DNA of 64,000 nucleotides, taken from contig NC_045148.1 in NCBI RefSeq assembly GCF_008831285.2, positions 9,987,001 to 10,051,000 of the forward strand. Direction: 5' to 3'. How positions within the stretch are numbered: the first letter of the stretch is position 1; every line of letters starts with the position of its first letter. The position numbers were made by a program, and so were the translations under genes. This DNA is from Nymphaea colorata (lineage: Eukaryota; Streptophyta; Magnoliopsida; Nymphaeales; Nymphaeaceae). The notes beneath the pieces were generated by a model that searched no databases, had not been told where the DNA came from, and saw only the letters and a list, made by a program, of their open reading frames with translations. Positions 40,401 through 52,200 of the stretch are shown here, piece by piece.

Positions 40401-40553
40401 GTTCCAGAAACGTGCAGCCTTGCGGATACCGTGTCCAACTAATATTGGTGCCTATTTACAGGTTTGAATTTGCCGTACCCAAAAATGATAGACATTGCAG
40501 TGCCTGCAAATCTGGTTTGTGGCTTGCAAGAATCGTCAGTACGGTCTGTTTGA
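34415..40553 (+). CDS. ETHE1: ETHE1 persulfide dioxygenase, copy A
   Basis: This is a mitochondrial non-haem iron enzyme of the metallo-beta-lactamase fold that oxidises glutathione persulfide to sulfite and glutathione (Arabidopsis ETHE1/GLX2-3, At1g53580). The nine exons are 34415-34690, 35805-35933, 36065-36172, 36828-36962, 38271-38312, 38491-38550, 38633-38686, 40033-40057 and 40462-40553, giving 306 residues (family 294). The first 50 or so residues are Ser/Arg-rich and free of acidic residues, a typical mitochondrial presequence; a second Met occurs at 52. The metal motif T-H-C-H-A-D-H is at 121-127. His122, His178 (PGHT) and Asp203 (FTGD) match the iron ligands, and the 56-residue spacing of the first two equals that in the human enzyme. 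GCGRTDFQ and HDYKG are intact. Odd: Cys243 replaces the usual small residue in YP-x-HDYKG. About 37 residues differ from copy B, 15 of them in exon 1. Confidence 0.96.
38352..38461. repeat. 55-bp tandem duplication private to copy A intron 5
   Basis: The phrase TTCCTTTTTATCTATGAGAC, followed by AATGTGACAGTGATAC, occurs twice. The homologous intron of copy B (53232-53346) has one diverged version, so the duplication arose after the genes split. Confidence 0.85.
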
Positions 40554-42395
40554 CAAACCTCCGATTATGAAATAGCATCATCCAGCAGCGGGGAATGTCG
40601 TCCATTCATCAATCTGGTGTTTGGTTTCTAGCTATTCTGTTTCCATGTGAAGCATTTGGCTTGCCCACCACCCCTTATGCAGCTTTTTCCGGTTTGATTA
40701 TTGTCTAAAAATTTATGAAAGATCTTTGTGTTGGTCTGTATATATATTGACCTTATCATCTGGGTTAATGAAGCCAGCCCCGACCTCTTCATTCTTGAGT
40801 TTACCGTGATCAGGGGATAGGCGGGTAGGTTTTCTTTTAGCATCATAAACAGAGGGGGCTGGAAGGTGTCCGCTCTGCTGGGAGGTACAAGCATGGGGAG
40901 AAAGCTTCACGACAATTATCGTCGTCTTCTGGGATGTGTACGTCATGATATCATCAATGAAGACTGCAACTTTAAGAGTGAATGTTTTCTCAAAGCATTG
41001 CCTGTTTGGATAATAATTTGTTCTGCATAAATTTAAAAAATATGTATGTTTTAATTTTTTTAATGTTAGAAATCTTACAAAAGGATGACCAGTCAGCAGC
41101 CTCCCTTCTTTCTCGCCTTCTTTCCCTGTGGTATAGATCCCTACCGCTGTGTTTGAGTCTCGTTCTAAATGTTTGATTCATGTCAAAATTGAGATGGTCA
41201 GAACCCAGGTATGATGAAAGTCATTTCTAAAAGAGTAAAAAAACTCATGTTTACCATATCAAAATTACTTTTTGTTGTTTAAACAAAAACATAGTTTTAA
41301 AAGTGAAAGCATGGATTTGTCATATAAAAAGCTGATTAAAAAACCTAATTTTCACATAGCTATGTTTTTACACAACTTCATTTTTTGAGGGTTCATCAAC
41401 ATACAAAGTGAGCTTTTTGTGCACAGGCCTTGTGACGCTGCCATAACTATATGGCAGGCAGCGATCAAAGGTTTTTAGATTCGATAAAACACAAGCCAAA
41501 TAATTATATCAGTCCGTATATGCATTCGTTGTAACCAATATACTCTTTTGAGTGGCAAAAAAGTATTTTCGTTGGTCAGTCCGACAGGGCCTAATTCGAC
41601 TCGATATATTTTTTAATATTATTTTTATTTTAATAATAACGTATATTTTATTATTAAAATATATTTTACATTAAAAATTTATTTTATATTTATAAAAATA
41701 TTTTTTATTTTAACCGGACCAACTTGGGTGTAGGCCCGGACTTGGGTTTCAGGTGTCGGGTCGGACCGAACCCACTCTTATTGGGTCGGGCCAGCTTGAT
41801 GCCCAGGCCTACCCATCATCGTTGTTATTTCATACATGTCGTCGTTATTTCATACCACCTCTTTATCATTATCTCAAACGTTATGGGTATGAGATAACAT
41901 GAGCTTGAGATAATGATAGTGGTATGAGATAATGGTTATAATGATATTATGATAATGGAGATAGCAAAATAGTATGAGATAACGACATGGTTAAAAATGT
42001 TCATTGTGCATGTGCAATGTTAAGGTATTAAAGTAAATATGTTTGGCAGTAAGGTCTACCTTATGCTTAAGGCCACCTTTGATGGTTTTGGATCTTAGAT
42101 TCAAGACTGTTTTAAAACTTGTGTCAACTAAGATTCTTGGGTTTAAACAAACAAGAGATCTCAATAGCATGAATCTTGAATCTATGTTATATATCAGTGT
42201 CAAACATACCACTAAATTTTTGAAAATCTTGAGATATTTATGAGAAAATTAAATAAATTGAAACAAATGGGAAAAAATTCTCGAGATTTGAAAAATCTCA
42301 TCAAAAATAAAAATGTCATTCATTTTTCATAATTTTTTTCGAGAACAATATTTGTGACAGTGCTATGTACAAAAAACCATAGATTTAAAGTCATA
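40554..42395. other. 3' flank of ETHE1 copy A
   Basis: The 3' UTR and downstream flank are collinear with 55297-56955. An extra block at about 41.4-42.04 kb contains GGGTCGG-rich phrases (41.7-41.82 kb) and repeated ATGAGATAATG words, probably transposon debris. No gene was found. Confidence 0.5.
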
Positions 42396-42624
42396 TGGGA
42401 GTAAGGTCTCGTCCTTTTTGTTTTTCCTGTTCAAGCACAAAAAACTTGCCTGCAGTTGTGCCATCATAGTTGCCTAGTTCTGATATGTTCACTTGTTTGA
42501 GGTCTACAAATGTGTCCAGAGTGAACTCTGAAAAAGAAAAGGACTTCTTCTCCCAATGGTCGCTCACGCCTGATTCATAGAAAGAAAAGAACCCCAAAGT
42601 GCTTTGCTGAAACTTGGTTTTCAA
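42391..42624 (-). pseudogene. Coding remnant at the start of unit B
   Basis: An open 77-codon frame ending GKFFVLEQEKQKGRDLTPI has protein-like composition and is largely conserved in the decayed unit-A copy. A preceding acceptor-like TTTCAG lies at its 5' side. It has no recognised domain. The substitutions between the units fit a once-coding exon, but no complete gene is present. Confidence 0.35.
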
Positions 42625-45600
42625 TATCAGAGTACTCTCAAGAATTACTCGCTTTTGCCTGGTGGAACGCAGAAGTTCTTCTCGAGGATTGAACCTTCTT
42701 GTTCATCTTCCAGATTGGCCCTGTGTGACACTCTCCAAGCGAGGTAAATGGCACAATTGAGTAACTTCGGGGGTCTAATCTCCAAATGGCTTAAGGCTAC
42801 ATGGTTCTCAAAGGAAGCTACAACCAATCCAATCTATGTCCTTACCATCTATTGTTTTCAGTTCCAAACTCATTGTGTCAGTAAGACTGCTCTGATGATC
42901 TCACTACAAGGATAGATAATTAAGAAGCTTTTATTTCAACGTGACGATGAGGCTGTGGTGCAGTTGATGTCAGAAGTTCTATTTGTATATCAACTTATAT
43001 TTTACGTGCTTTAACCCAAAATTTAGTTGCCCAAATGTGAATTACATGGTCAGTACAATATCTAGATGAATGTTGATTTACCTTTAGTTAATTAAAATCT
43101 TTTATCTTTTTCAATGAAAATGCAAGATTCAAATGTTAATCCTCATATGCATCAGCCATAAAAATGTAGCCTGTTGGCACCGGATACAAGTAGTCATGCT
43201 GAACCGCCACTGGAGAACCACTAGCTCTTCTCTTCATGAGTACTTTTTTCCACCAAAATTGTTATGTGGGCAGGGGCGAAACCAGTAGTTTTGGGTTAAA
43301 GGGCACCCACTCAAAACATCTTAGACTCAACAAAATTATCAAGGGGCACTAAGCAAACAATTGAGGGGCACATAGTATATGAATAAACAAGTTGTTGGTA
43401 ACCACCAATATGAAAATAAATAAATTTTGCGGGACTGTGTAGGCGACTGACCACACATGCCATATGTGGGTGCATGCCCATGCATGGTAGCTTTAGTTTG
43501 AGATCAAGAGACGGATCATGTGCTATTTGGTTGAAGCGGTGATCAGGTGACAGTACAGATCTGAAAAGGAAAGTGTAGATGGATTCCTTATCTTTGCAGT
43601 CTAATGTATTAGTTACAAAGCGTGGAGCACAACTATGTGAAAAGTTCACTATGACAGAGTAAATTAATACATAATCCAGTAAAATACAATAACTTAAATA
43701 ACTTGATTTATGCTCAAACCGTTGTTTCATGCTTGTGGTCAGTTTCAGTCACCAACCAATGAAAATGAATTAGATGGATGAAGTTCGAACATGGGGCATG
43801 ATATTGAACTACCACTTGGATTAATTGTCATTTAATCTCTAGTAAGTTTGATATTGAGGATTTTTCATAAAATGTCATTTACTAAGCCCAATCATAAACC
43901 CATAATTTTATATGCATGGGTGTGTTGTCTGACATAAAACTTGCCAGCAAGTTCAACAATTTGCCAATTGCTGCTCAGTAATCCAAAAAGGTAGACATGA
44001 GATAAACCTATTCTAACCACCCAATAATGAGTTTGCCTTCAAGTGATATCAATAATCAAAACATATGTGGCATTTTTACGGGAGCAAGTACTATACTAAG
44101 TGATATATTCAATTATTGATGGATCCATGCTATGGATGAGATCTAATTAAATCAACTTCAAAAATGGTGTTATTATCCAATTAAGGGCATACAGCTATAA
44201 GTATATAGATGATAAATCACTGGGACATGCACCTGAATTGGCTCACTAAGAGAATTTTGAGGTTTCATATAATTTGATCTGGTTTCTGGTGGGATAAATA
44301 GCGTTGGATTGCATGTGAGTAAAATTGGATTCCATGAACATTGAGTTCATTGTTGCATATAACACCCTGCTTTTAGAGTTTAGTCTCATACTGAATATTG
44401 TGAGGAATCTTCATGAACTTGCAAAGGGGTTTGTTAAGCGATTGGTTGTCTTGATTTCTAACCTTTTTTTGGATTAAATCTAAAACTGCTAAGGGGCAAG
44501 TTGGGATCTACTAAGCCAGAGGCCTAAGCCCAGTTTGTGAATCATGAACCGGATCATTACAGTAGTCTTAAAGTAGGTTCAACACTTAGACGAAGGGTCC
44601 CACGTGGGCAGATGATAAAAGATTTGTTTTCCTTGTTTCTATCTTTTTTTGGATTGAAACCGAAACTATTAGGGGATATCTTGGGATCCCCCAAACTAGG
44701 GGCCCAAATGAGGTATGAGATTAATGGGCTGAGACATTACTTATAGAATATGAATTTTAGTTACTGCATGCGATAATAGTGAGCGTGGCCACTGAATTTC
44801 ATAAGCCACACTAGATGTAAAAAATGCACTGAAAATTGATCCTTCATTGGAATTCTAATCAAGACGGACTTGAATATGTTCAAGTTTTGAAAATAAGTAG
44901 TTCATTAACCTACTCTAAACATTTGCAATCTGATGTTTCAAGGACGCTAGAAACAATAGCATCCTAGAAAAGATAAGAGCAAATAAGGAGCCACATTTGC
45001 TTTATTAAAAGCAAAAATGGAACCATTCTAAGGTGTTCTTGAAGGGTGTTTGGTAATCGGAAACACTATGTTCTTCAGAACACTGTCTGTGTTTTATAAT
45101 GTTTCATGAATGTGTTTCATAATGTTTCATGAAAGATTGCAGTCTTCCTGTTCTGCAACGCCCTTCAACATGGATATTTCGCAGAATGCATACAACACGC
45201 ACAAGTTTGTTTTCTGCCTTTATGTTGTTTGATGTGTTCCACTGTCCCAGACTGCACGCGCGAGAAACATACTTTAACAGAAACTTTCAATAAGAACATT
45301 GTGTTCATGCAATAAATGTGCTTAGGAAACACCAAGAACATGGTATAATGCTATCCAATGGTTTCATTTTAGATTTAGAAACAATATCCTTAATTACACC
45401 TTGTTTCATGGAACGAGAACATTGTGCTCCTAGAACTTGTGTTATAAAACTATATTTTATAGGAACAACATGTGTTTCAAAAAAACAATGTTCTTCTTAT
45501 TAAAATGTCCTCTAGAATGTGTGATGCCCTCTAAAATTTGCAGTATTGCCTGATGATAAATTGGGAATTGATGACCAAGATGACTTGCACTTTAAGTTTG

Positions 45601-45990
45601 AGCTATCGTTTGGCTGACACACTCCAAATAAATAACTAGTTTTTTTTTCGTTAAATTTGTCTGTTAAAGCAGTTTTAAAAAGCGAGCTCATGATTTTTTG
45701 GTAATATGACCAAAACACATTTGTTTTGGGAATAACCTGGGGGTGATAGGTTATTTACTTCTTTTCGAAAAACAGTTTCCGTAAAAAATGAGTTTTAGTA
45801 ATTGTCATCCAACATTTTTGAAATTATATTTTAGAAGGAAACCCAACCTTTTCTTTTAAAATTGGCATTAGACGTCACCAAATTTCCCCTGAGAAAAAAA
45901 AAAAAAAAACCCATGTAAACGTTGGCGCAATGAATGAAGTTTTGCTTTAAGAAAACATTGAAAAAAAAATGAAAAAAGAGCTTGATTTCC
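42625..45990. other. Spacer of unit B, collinear with 27.64-30.4 kb
   Basis: No gene was found. Between about 44360 and 44755 unit B holds extra DNA with two related halves (GGATTAAATCTAAAACT and GGATTGAAACCGAAACT, each followed by a GGGATC phrase). This looks like an inserted repeat absent from unit A. A hAT-like left-end word lies near 43273. Confidence 0.45.
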
Positions 45991-45997
45991 CCTCTAA

Positions 45998-46335
45998 GGG
46001 CATGTTTGGTAGCTTCGGATGGGAGATCTGATGCGGGATTTTAAGGTGAGATCCATGGTTTTAAAGTAATAAACTTAGGATCTCAAAATCTTGAACTTAA
46101 AATCCTCTTTGAGAACTAAATCCAGGCATCTCAGATCCACCATCCCGTTTATTTCATCTTTTGAGATCTCGTCCATTCAAGCTCATTCCGGTCAGTGACA
46201 GACAAAGCAAGAGAGAGGTCTTGATGATGTCAAAGTTTTTGAAAACTTAGGTTCTTGAGATTCAATGATCTTAGAATTTTAAATCTTAAATCAATTCAAA
46301 TCTAAATCTAAGATCCAAAGCTATCAAACACTACC
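45998..46335. mobile_element. Tourist-like MITE present only in unit B
   Basis: The left end GGGCATGTTTGGTAGCTTCGG and the inverted right end GGTAGTGTTTGATAGCTTTGG form an imperfect inverted repeat. The interior is filled with GAGATC, TTAAATC and AGATCC words like the elements at 6.2 and 21.1 kb. Unit A lacks it: the flanking sequences meet there at about 30.36-30.43 kb. This gives presence/absence support for a transposition after the duplication. Confidence 0.6.
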
Positions 46336-46989
46336 AACACTTTGGGCGAATGGCCACGTTAACGGTTGGATCCCACAGGAAAAGTTCACACTCCGCCTGC
46401 CAGGAACAGTCCTCGAGATCTTCCCCCAAGCAATGCGGATCGATCTTTATAATGATTTAGGAATCAACGGTATAACATTTTCCAATTAAAAAATCTAATC
46501 TATGTGCGGGAGTTATAATTTCTAAATTGTCTCTTTTCTGGGTAGTTGAAATATTTATTTAATGAAGCTTAAAGAAAACAACGCTGCGCTTTTGTCCGGA
46601 TGTGATCCTATATATTTCTCGCTCTCACCATACAATACAAAAGGGGCATAAAGAGAAAAGAGTGAAGTACATAATCTTGCTTTAAAAGCGATCGAACATC
46701 TTTCAATATTTTGGTTCATGAATTCACGTTTTTCTTCATTAATTGATGTAAGTGTCATCTTCAAGGGAGTTAGCGGCAATTTTTTGTTAAAATTTCCGTC
46801 AAGTCAACTCTTTGTTTTATAAAAAAAAAAAAGGTATTAATAACATAGTATCATGAAAATGGTATCTCAAACCAAAGAAATCTACTTTTAAAAATAAAAA
46901 GTTGGATGAAGGTTTCAACTTTCTACTAATACAAAACTCCAATGTTAACCCCATTATTATAAAAAGCACCAAAAGAATTTACCCAAAAA

Positions 46990-49100
46990 CTTTATATCCC
47001 AACAAGTTGGCACGTGATGATGCCGGTTGTGAACAGGATGATGAGGCCGGACGACAATGAATGGACGCGTCGGCTTTTGTTTTTTTAATTAAAGATGTGG
47101 TGGCCAACTTGTATTTGAATTTTGCCTCCTCCTCCCATCAAACACATCCAAATTCCATTGCTGTTAGGCCCCACCGCCCAACAATGAAGCACTCCATTCC
47201 GCTTATCACCTATGTATGTAAAAAGTAGCGACCTAAAATTCTTACTTATTATATATATATATATAACTATAACTATAACGATTAGGCTGCTGACAAGGCG
47301 AAAGCTTAGGAGCCCGAAGAAACTCGAAACCCGTAATTTTATCAAACAAAACTTGTTTTAGGAACACGATCTTGATCGCACCCCAAACGGAGCCCAAGAA
47401 AAATAAAAAACCGGCCCTTATAATTTACAAACTGGCAGGCAACCCGAAGAAATTGGCATCGCCCAGGGGGCCCCGCAAGCCCCTGTTGGTGGGTCCCACT
47501 GTCTCATCCAATGACGTATCGTCTTATCTGAATGGCGCGCAGCACGAAAGGAGTGGCCTCGCTCACCGGGTCGGGTCCATAGAAAGAGGTCCAAGTAAAC
47601 AGTAGCGTCGGTTTCTATGTAGGTTTGGATTCATAAAATGGGACTGAACATAGTTTAATTAGACAGGTCCGACCCATAATAGGCATCGGTTCCGGTCCTG
47701 GATCCGTATCCGCTTCGGCGAGGACAAGAATTTCATAAGGCAGTCCCGGCACCTGGATGATCACTACGCCAACAACTACGTGCAGCCTAGCTGGCCTCGT
47801 GCAACTTTGTCCATCATGAATAAAAACTTATTATTTAAAGATGCATTATAAGATGAGCTCATAGTCAAACACGAGCATCTCATCTTGGTAGTTATATAGT
47901 AGCAACCTCTTAAGTATATTACAATTATATATTTATGTAAATATATAATTGTAGTATACTTAATATATATAAAAATATATATAATCCAGTATCGGAATTT
48001 TCCGTCGGTCCGGGATCACGTGACTGTGTTGCACGCGACCCGGCCGGGGTCCGGCGGCGACGAATCTGTGGGCGCGCGAAGGAGAGCAGGCGCGTGGGTT
48101 CATCACGCATCCTCTCTTTGTCTTCGCCGAATTTGATAAGTACGCGCCCACGAATGGAGTGACGTCATCAAGCGTTTTTTGGGTGGTGGGGGTGAAAATA
48201 GACCTGGTGATTTCAAGCTCCACTTTTTTGGAGTAGTCAAATAAGTGCGTGCGCTTCAAGGCAGCAAGCGAAGCGCATCAACGCCGCAGTTTTATTTACC
48301 TAATGCTTGCGCTGCGCCTCACTGCATGCATGGTGCCCAAGACGGCTGGAGTGGTCTTGTTTTCCTCTTTAAACCGCAAATGCGTGGGGGAAATGCAACT
48401 TCGATCCTAACCTGTTAGTTGAGAAAAACATCTTCGTTGGGAGCATTTTTCATCTTTGTTGGAGCATTTTCATTTTTATTTTTTTTATGTTCTTGTTGTA
48501 GATGCTCAAAGAATAGAACATCCTTCCAATTGTTTGTTGGAATGTCTACAAGAGCGTTCAGTCAAAGACAATATGTGATGGTAAGAGCGAAAGGCGAGAG
48601 GGGGCCTGCAGCCCTCCTCTTGGCGCAGTCAAGCACTTTGAACTGTTTGAATCACAAGCAAAATTTATGAAAATGAGCCGCCTGTTGAGATTATGGGAGA
48701 CCCACTGCCTTTCCACAATTGGGGATGGCCGTCCGTCGAGCTGCGCAGTGCGCACCTCACCAGTCAGGCAGTCACCTACAAAAAAAGACGCGCAGGTCTT
48801 GTATGAACATGTTGTTAAAGAAATCAAAGCCATTAAGAAACAAGCTAGCAGATTTAAGTGATTAATAAAGAGTTTTTTGTGGGGCTGTATTCACCGGATC
48901 AGAAGATAGAAGGTGGACGGGCTCCATATCGTGATCATCAATTGCTCTACCTATCAAAACTTGTCGGTTTCTGCGAAAGAGAAAAGTGGCAACCTGCAAA
49001 ACCATTCCCCTTGCAACTTCTTTACTGTAACAGTCTCGATGGATGTCCTTATGGTTTGCTGTAACAGCCGTGTTTTTACTCACATACTTGTTATTTTAAT
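46990..49100. other. Unit-B-specific region upstream of the second ETHE1 gene
   Basis: It has no counterpart in unit A. It holds a GC-rich patch (about 47990-48270) with an ATCACGTGAC G-box palindrome at 48015-48024, and a block of medium-length frames on both strands (48419-49064) with no recognised domain. It may be foreign DNA that replaced the original promoter, or a separate small transcript. Confidence 0.4.
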
Positions 49101-49123
49101 AGTTGCTACGCTTTGCCTCGCTT

Positions 49124-49129
49124 CACGTG
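49124..49129 (+). promoter_or_regulatory. G-box (CACGTG) upstream of ETHE1 copy B
   Basis: A palindromic CACGTG core lies 92 bases before the start codon. No TATA box like that of copy A is present. Similarity to copy A resumes only at about 49165, inside the 5' leader. bZIP or bHLH binding is inference. Confidence 0.4.
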
Positions 49130-49220
49130 GTTGGCGCTTCCCTTGGCGTCATCGCATTTAAACGTTGCTTCCGAGAGAGCCAGCATAGACAGACTCCCTC
49201 GCCTGGTCCCGGCGTCAGCC

Positions 49221-52200
49221 ATGCTCCGATTCCGATCTCTTCTTTCTTCCTCCTCCTCCCTTGTCTCCCGCATTGCCTCTCTTGCATCTTCTTCCTCTAG
49301 TCTTACTTTGCCTGCCTATGGCCGGGCCGCTTGCTCTAATCCCTCTCAAGGCAGCAGTTTCCTGGCGAGGGGGATGTCTGCAGTAGCGAGCGCTCCGGGA
49401 GGTTCCAATCTTCTCCTCAGGCAGCTCTTCGAGGACGAGTCCTATACCTACACCTACTTGCTCGCCGACGTCGCTCACCCCGAGAAGCCCGCCGTGGTGG
49501 GTAGCTGCTTTTCTTCTTATTGTCTCCTCTGCTCTATTCCTTTTCGTTTTCAAGTTGATCCCGGTCCGTAGATTCGCGTTTCCCCTTGTTCATTTGGATT
49601 TGCATGATTTTTTCGAGTTTATGGGACTTGGAAGGCCGTTTATGTTCGTGGGTTGTTGATTCCAGGTTGAAGCTGGTGTTTTTGTCGTTGTTCTGTTTGA
49701 TTTTGCATTGGAAGAACCGTTAAAGTTTTTTTTACTTCTTTCGAACTATCGTGCTTAGGACGCGTCTTGTTTTTGCTTTTTTTTTTTTTTGAAACGGCTT
49801 TTTATTTTCAACACATTTTAGTTAATTAGTTTGATCATGTCAATGCAGAGCACATGATTTTTGCTTTTCTTTTTGAAACGGCTTTTTATTTTCAACACAT
49901 TTTAGTTAATTAGTTTGATCATGTCGATGCAAAGCACATGATTCTTCCGCTTCTTCTTCTTCTCTTGAATTAATTGTTTATGTTTTTGTTGAAAGTTTTG
50001 ATTTTTTCTGTGAATGAAATTTCCATTAATTTTTTGTAGCTTAAGCTCTCTGTCTCTGTCTCTCTCTTTCTCTCTGTTCTTCTTCTTCTTTCGCATTAAT
50101 TGTTTATGTCATTGTTAAAAAATTTTATTTTGTTTTTATGAATGATGCGTGGAGCCTTTTTTCTTCTTATTTGCGCCATAATTAGTACGCTTGTTTATAA
50201 ATTTATTTCTTTATCTACCGAGCGGATTAAGTTAATTTTATTTTATTTTTCATATTTCCTGACCATGGGAGGAACTTTCGACAGTGGGGTGATGTTTGAG
50301 AGTTTTTGATATTTTTTTTTTATTAATGTCAAATTAGCCAAAAAATTGATTTCCTGTTTCCTTATTTTCCTGACCGTCTGTAAGTAACACTGGGTAATTT
50401 GTTTTGCCCAACAAGGATTATCAAGATCTTTAAATAACTATGCCATCCTTTTGGTTTTCCCTGAAAATTTTTTCAGACGTAGATCTTGGTTGTTTGCTCA
50501 TATTGTTCAGGCCTGTTAGTTATTTATTCTTTATTTCCATATAGCTTATCATTTAAATTCTAATTTGTTCCCCCAGCTCTGAACTTGTGCTTCCCACAAT
50601 TTTATCTGCATGTTTGATGCTTTTCTGTTTTTGTCTTGTTGATGATACTGCTTTCTGGGTAACAATAATTTGCCTGAAATGTGCTAAGCTTACATGTGAC
50701 AATTGCTCTGTGCCTGCCTAAATCATTTTCTTGTCTAGTTGATCGATCCAGTTGACCGGGCGGTGGACAGAGACCTTAACCTTATCGAGGAATTAGGCTT
50801 AAAGTTGATTTATGCCATGAATACCCATTGCCATGCTGACCATATCACTGGAACTGGCTTGCTAAAGGTATGTGACTGCCCTGTTGTTCTTTCTTGCTAG
50901 ATTTGCTTGAATTGTGAACTGCACTGTGTTGGATTAGTCTTTTTGTATTCCTCCTTGAGAAGCATAACTTTTTTATGTGACCTGAATGCTTTCATGCAGA
51001 AAAAGATGCCTGAGGTGAAGTCAATTATCTCGAAAGATAGCAAGGCCAAGGCAGATATTTTGATCAATGCTGGTGACAAAATACACTTTGGGAATTTGTT
51101 TCTGGAGGTAATGAACTATGTAGAATCGTAGATGGCTGAAATTAGTCGATCTTTGGTTTTTTGCAATCAATGAAAAGATCCCCTTGTGATTCACTGATGG
51201 ATTTGCATGGAAAATCAAGGTATTATTGAACTGAAGCCAATGGATTTTTTCTGTGAGGTTACAACGACCTTAGACTGAAATTTTTTTCTTTGGGTTTATA
51301 TTTTCCTGCATAATTTTGTAATTATTTTAATGTGATGGTGCCATAACCACAAGTACTTCCTCATAAATCATCTTTTCATGTGTTATACATGTGGCATATT
51401 TCAGTCTTCCTCTTCATTCTAAATGTAGTATTAGAAAGTAATGTTCCATGCCTCTGGTGTTTCCTCTGCATACTTGGGATCTTTCTTGTTATAAACCTTG
51501 GAGCCTGAGAGCAGGTTGCCTATATCCAAAGAAAAGGTTCGTGTCCTGCTTTTGTCTCCCTCCTTTGTGATAAGGCTCACATATCTAGTTGAAATCATAT
51601 TGGCTGTGCATACTACGGTAGTGGACTCTCTTGTCTTGAATCTCTTGACCTAGTGCTTTACATAAGCTCTCATGTATGTAAGTTATGTGTTATACATCCA
51701 CTTATATTTGTCATGCAGGCTCGTGCAACTCCAGGGCATACTGTTGGCTGTATCACATATGTGACAGGCGATGGGCCCAATCAGCCTAACCCTAGGATGG
51801 CTTTTACAGGTGATTCCCTTCTAATACGAGGCTGTGGAAGAACAGATTTCCAGGTTTGTTACTGTACATTTCAATTTTTTTTTTTCACTAGTACAATAGT
51901 TAATAAAATGCCTTAGAATGTGAAATAATGTTCATTCTGGCCTTGGTCAGAAAGCTCAAGTTCTAGAGATGGTTGGCAAGCTCAAAATCAATATAATGGA
52001 CCTTCCAGAACTCTTGGATTTTCTCTTCTGGAACATAAGGACTCCTGGGACAGTTTGTCATAAAGCTTTTCTGTTGCAAAATGCTTTCTTCACTAATTTT
52101 CAAATTTTTCGGGTGGAAAACTTCACATTTGCTTTCTCGTGGCATATCAAATGCCACCCAACGGCCTGTCTCACTACCATATGATAGAAGTGAATAAGAA

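Larger units (their letters stand above)
27425..42395 (+). repeat. Tandem segmental duplication, unit A
   Basis: This unit of about 15 kb is collinear with 42406-56955. Matching anchors are the left-end remnant (27425 and 42406), spacer phrases such as ATAATAGTGAGCGTGGCCA (28975 and 44770), the ETHE1 gene (34356-40990 and 49165-55750) and a right-end segment ending near AAAACCATAGATTAA-like sequence (42380 and 56945). Homology is interrupted between about 31.06 and 34.35 kb, where the two units carry unrelated DNA. The right end of this unit directly abuts the left end of unit B. Confidence 0.9.

Noticed and set aside
41720-41820. GGGTCGG-rich patch as a gene or tRNA
   Set aside because: No cloverleaf or coding frame was found. 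It resembles repeat debris like that at 24.7-25.2 kb.
48419-49064. A small gene upstream of ETHE1 copy B
   Set aside because: Frames on both strands overlap, none has a recognised motif, and no consistent splice structure could be built.
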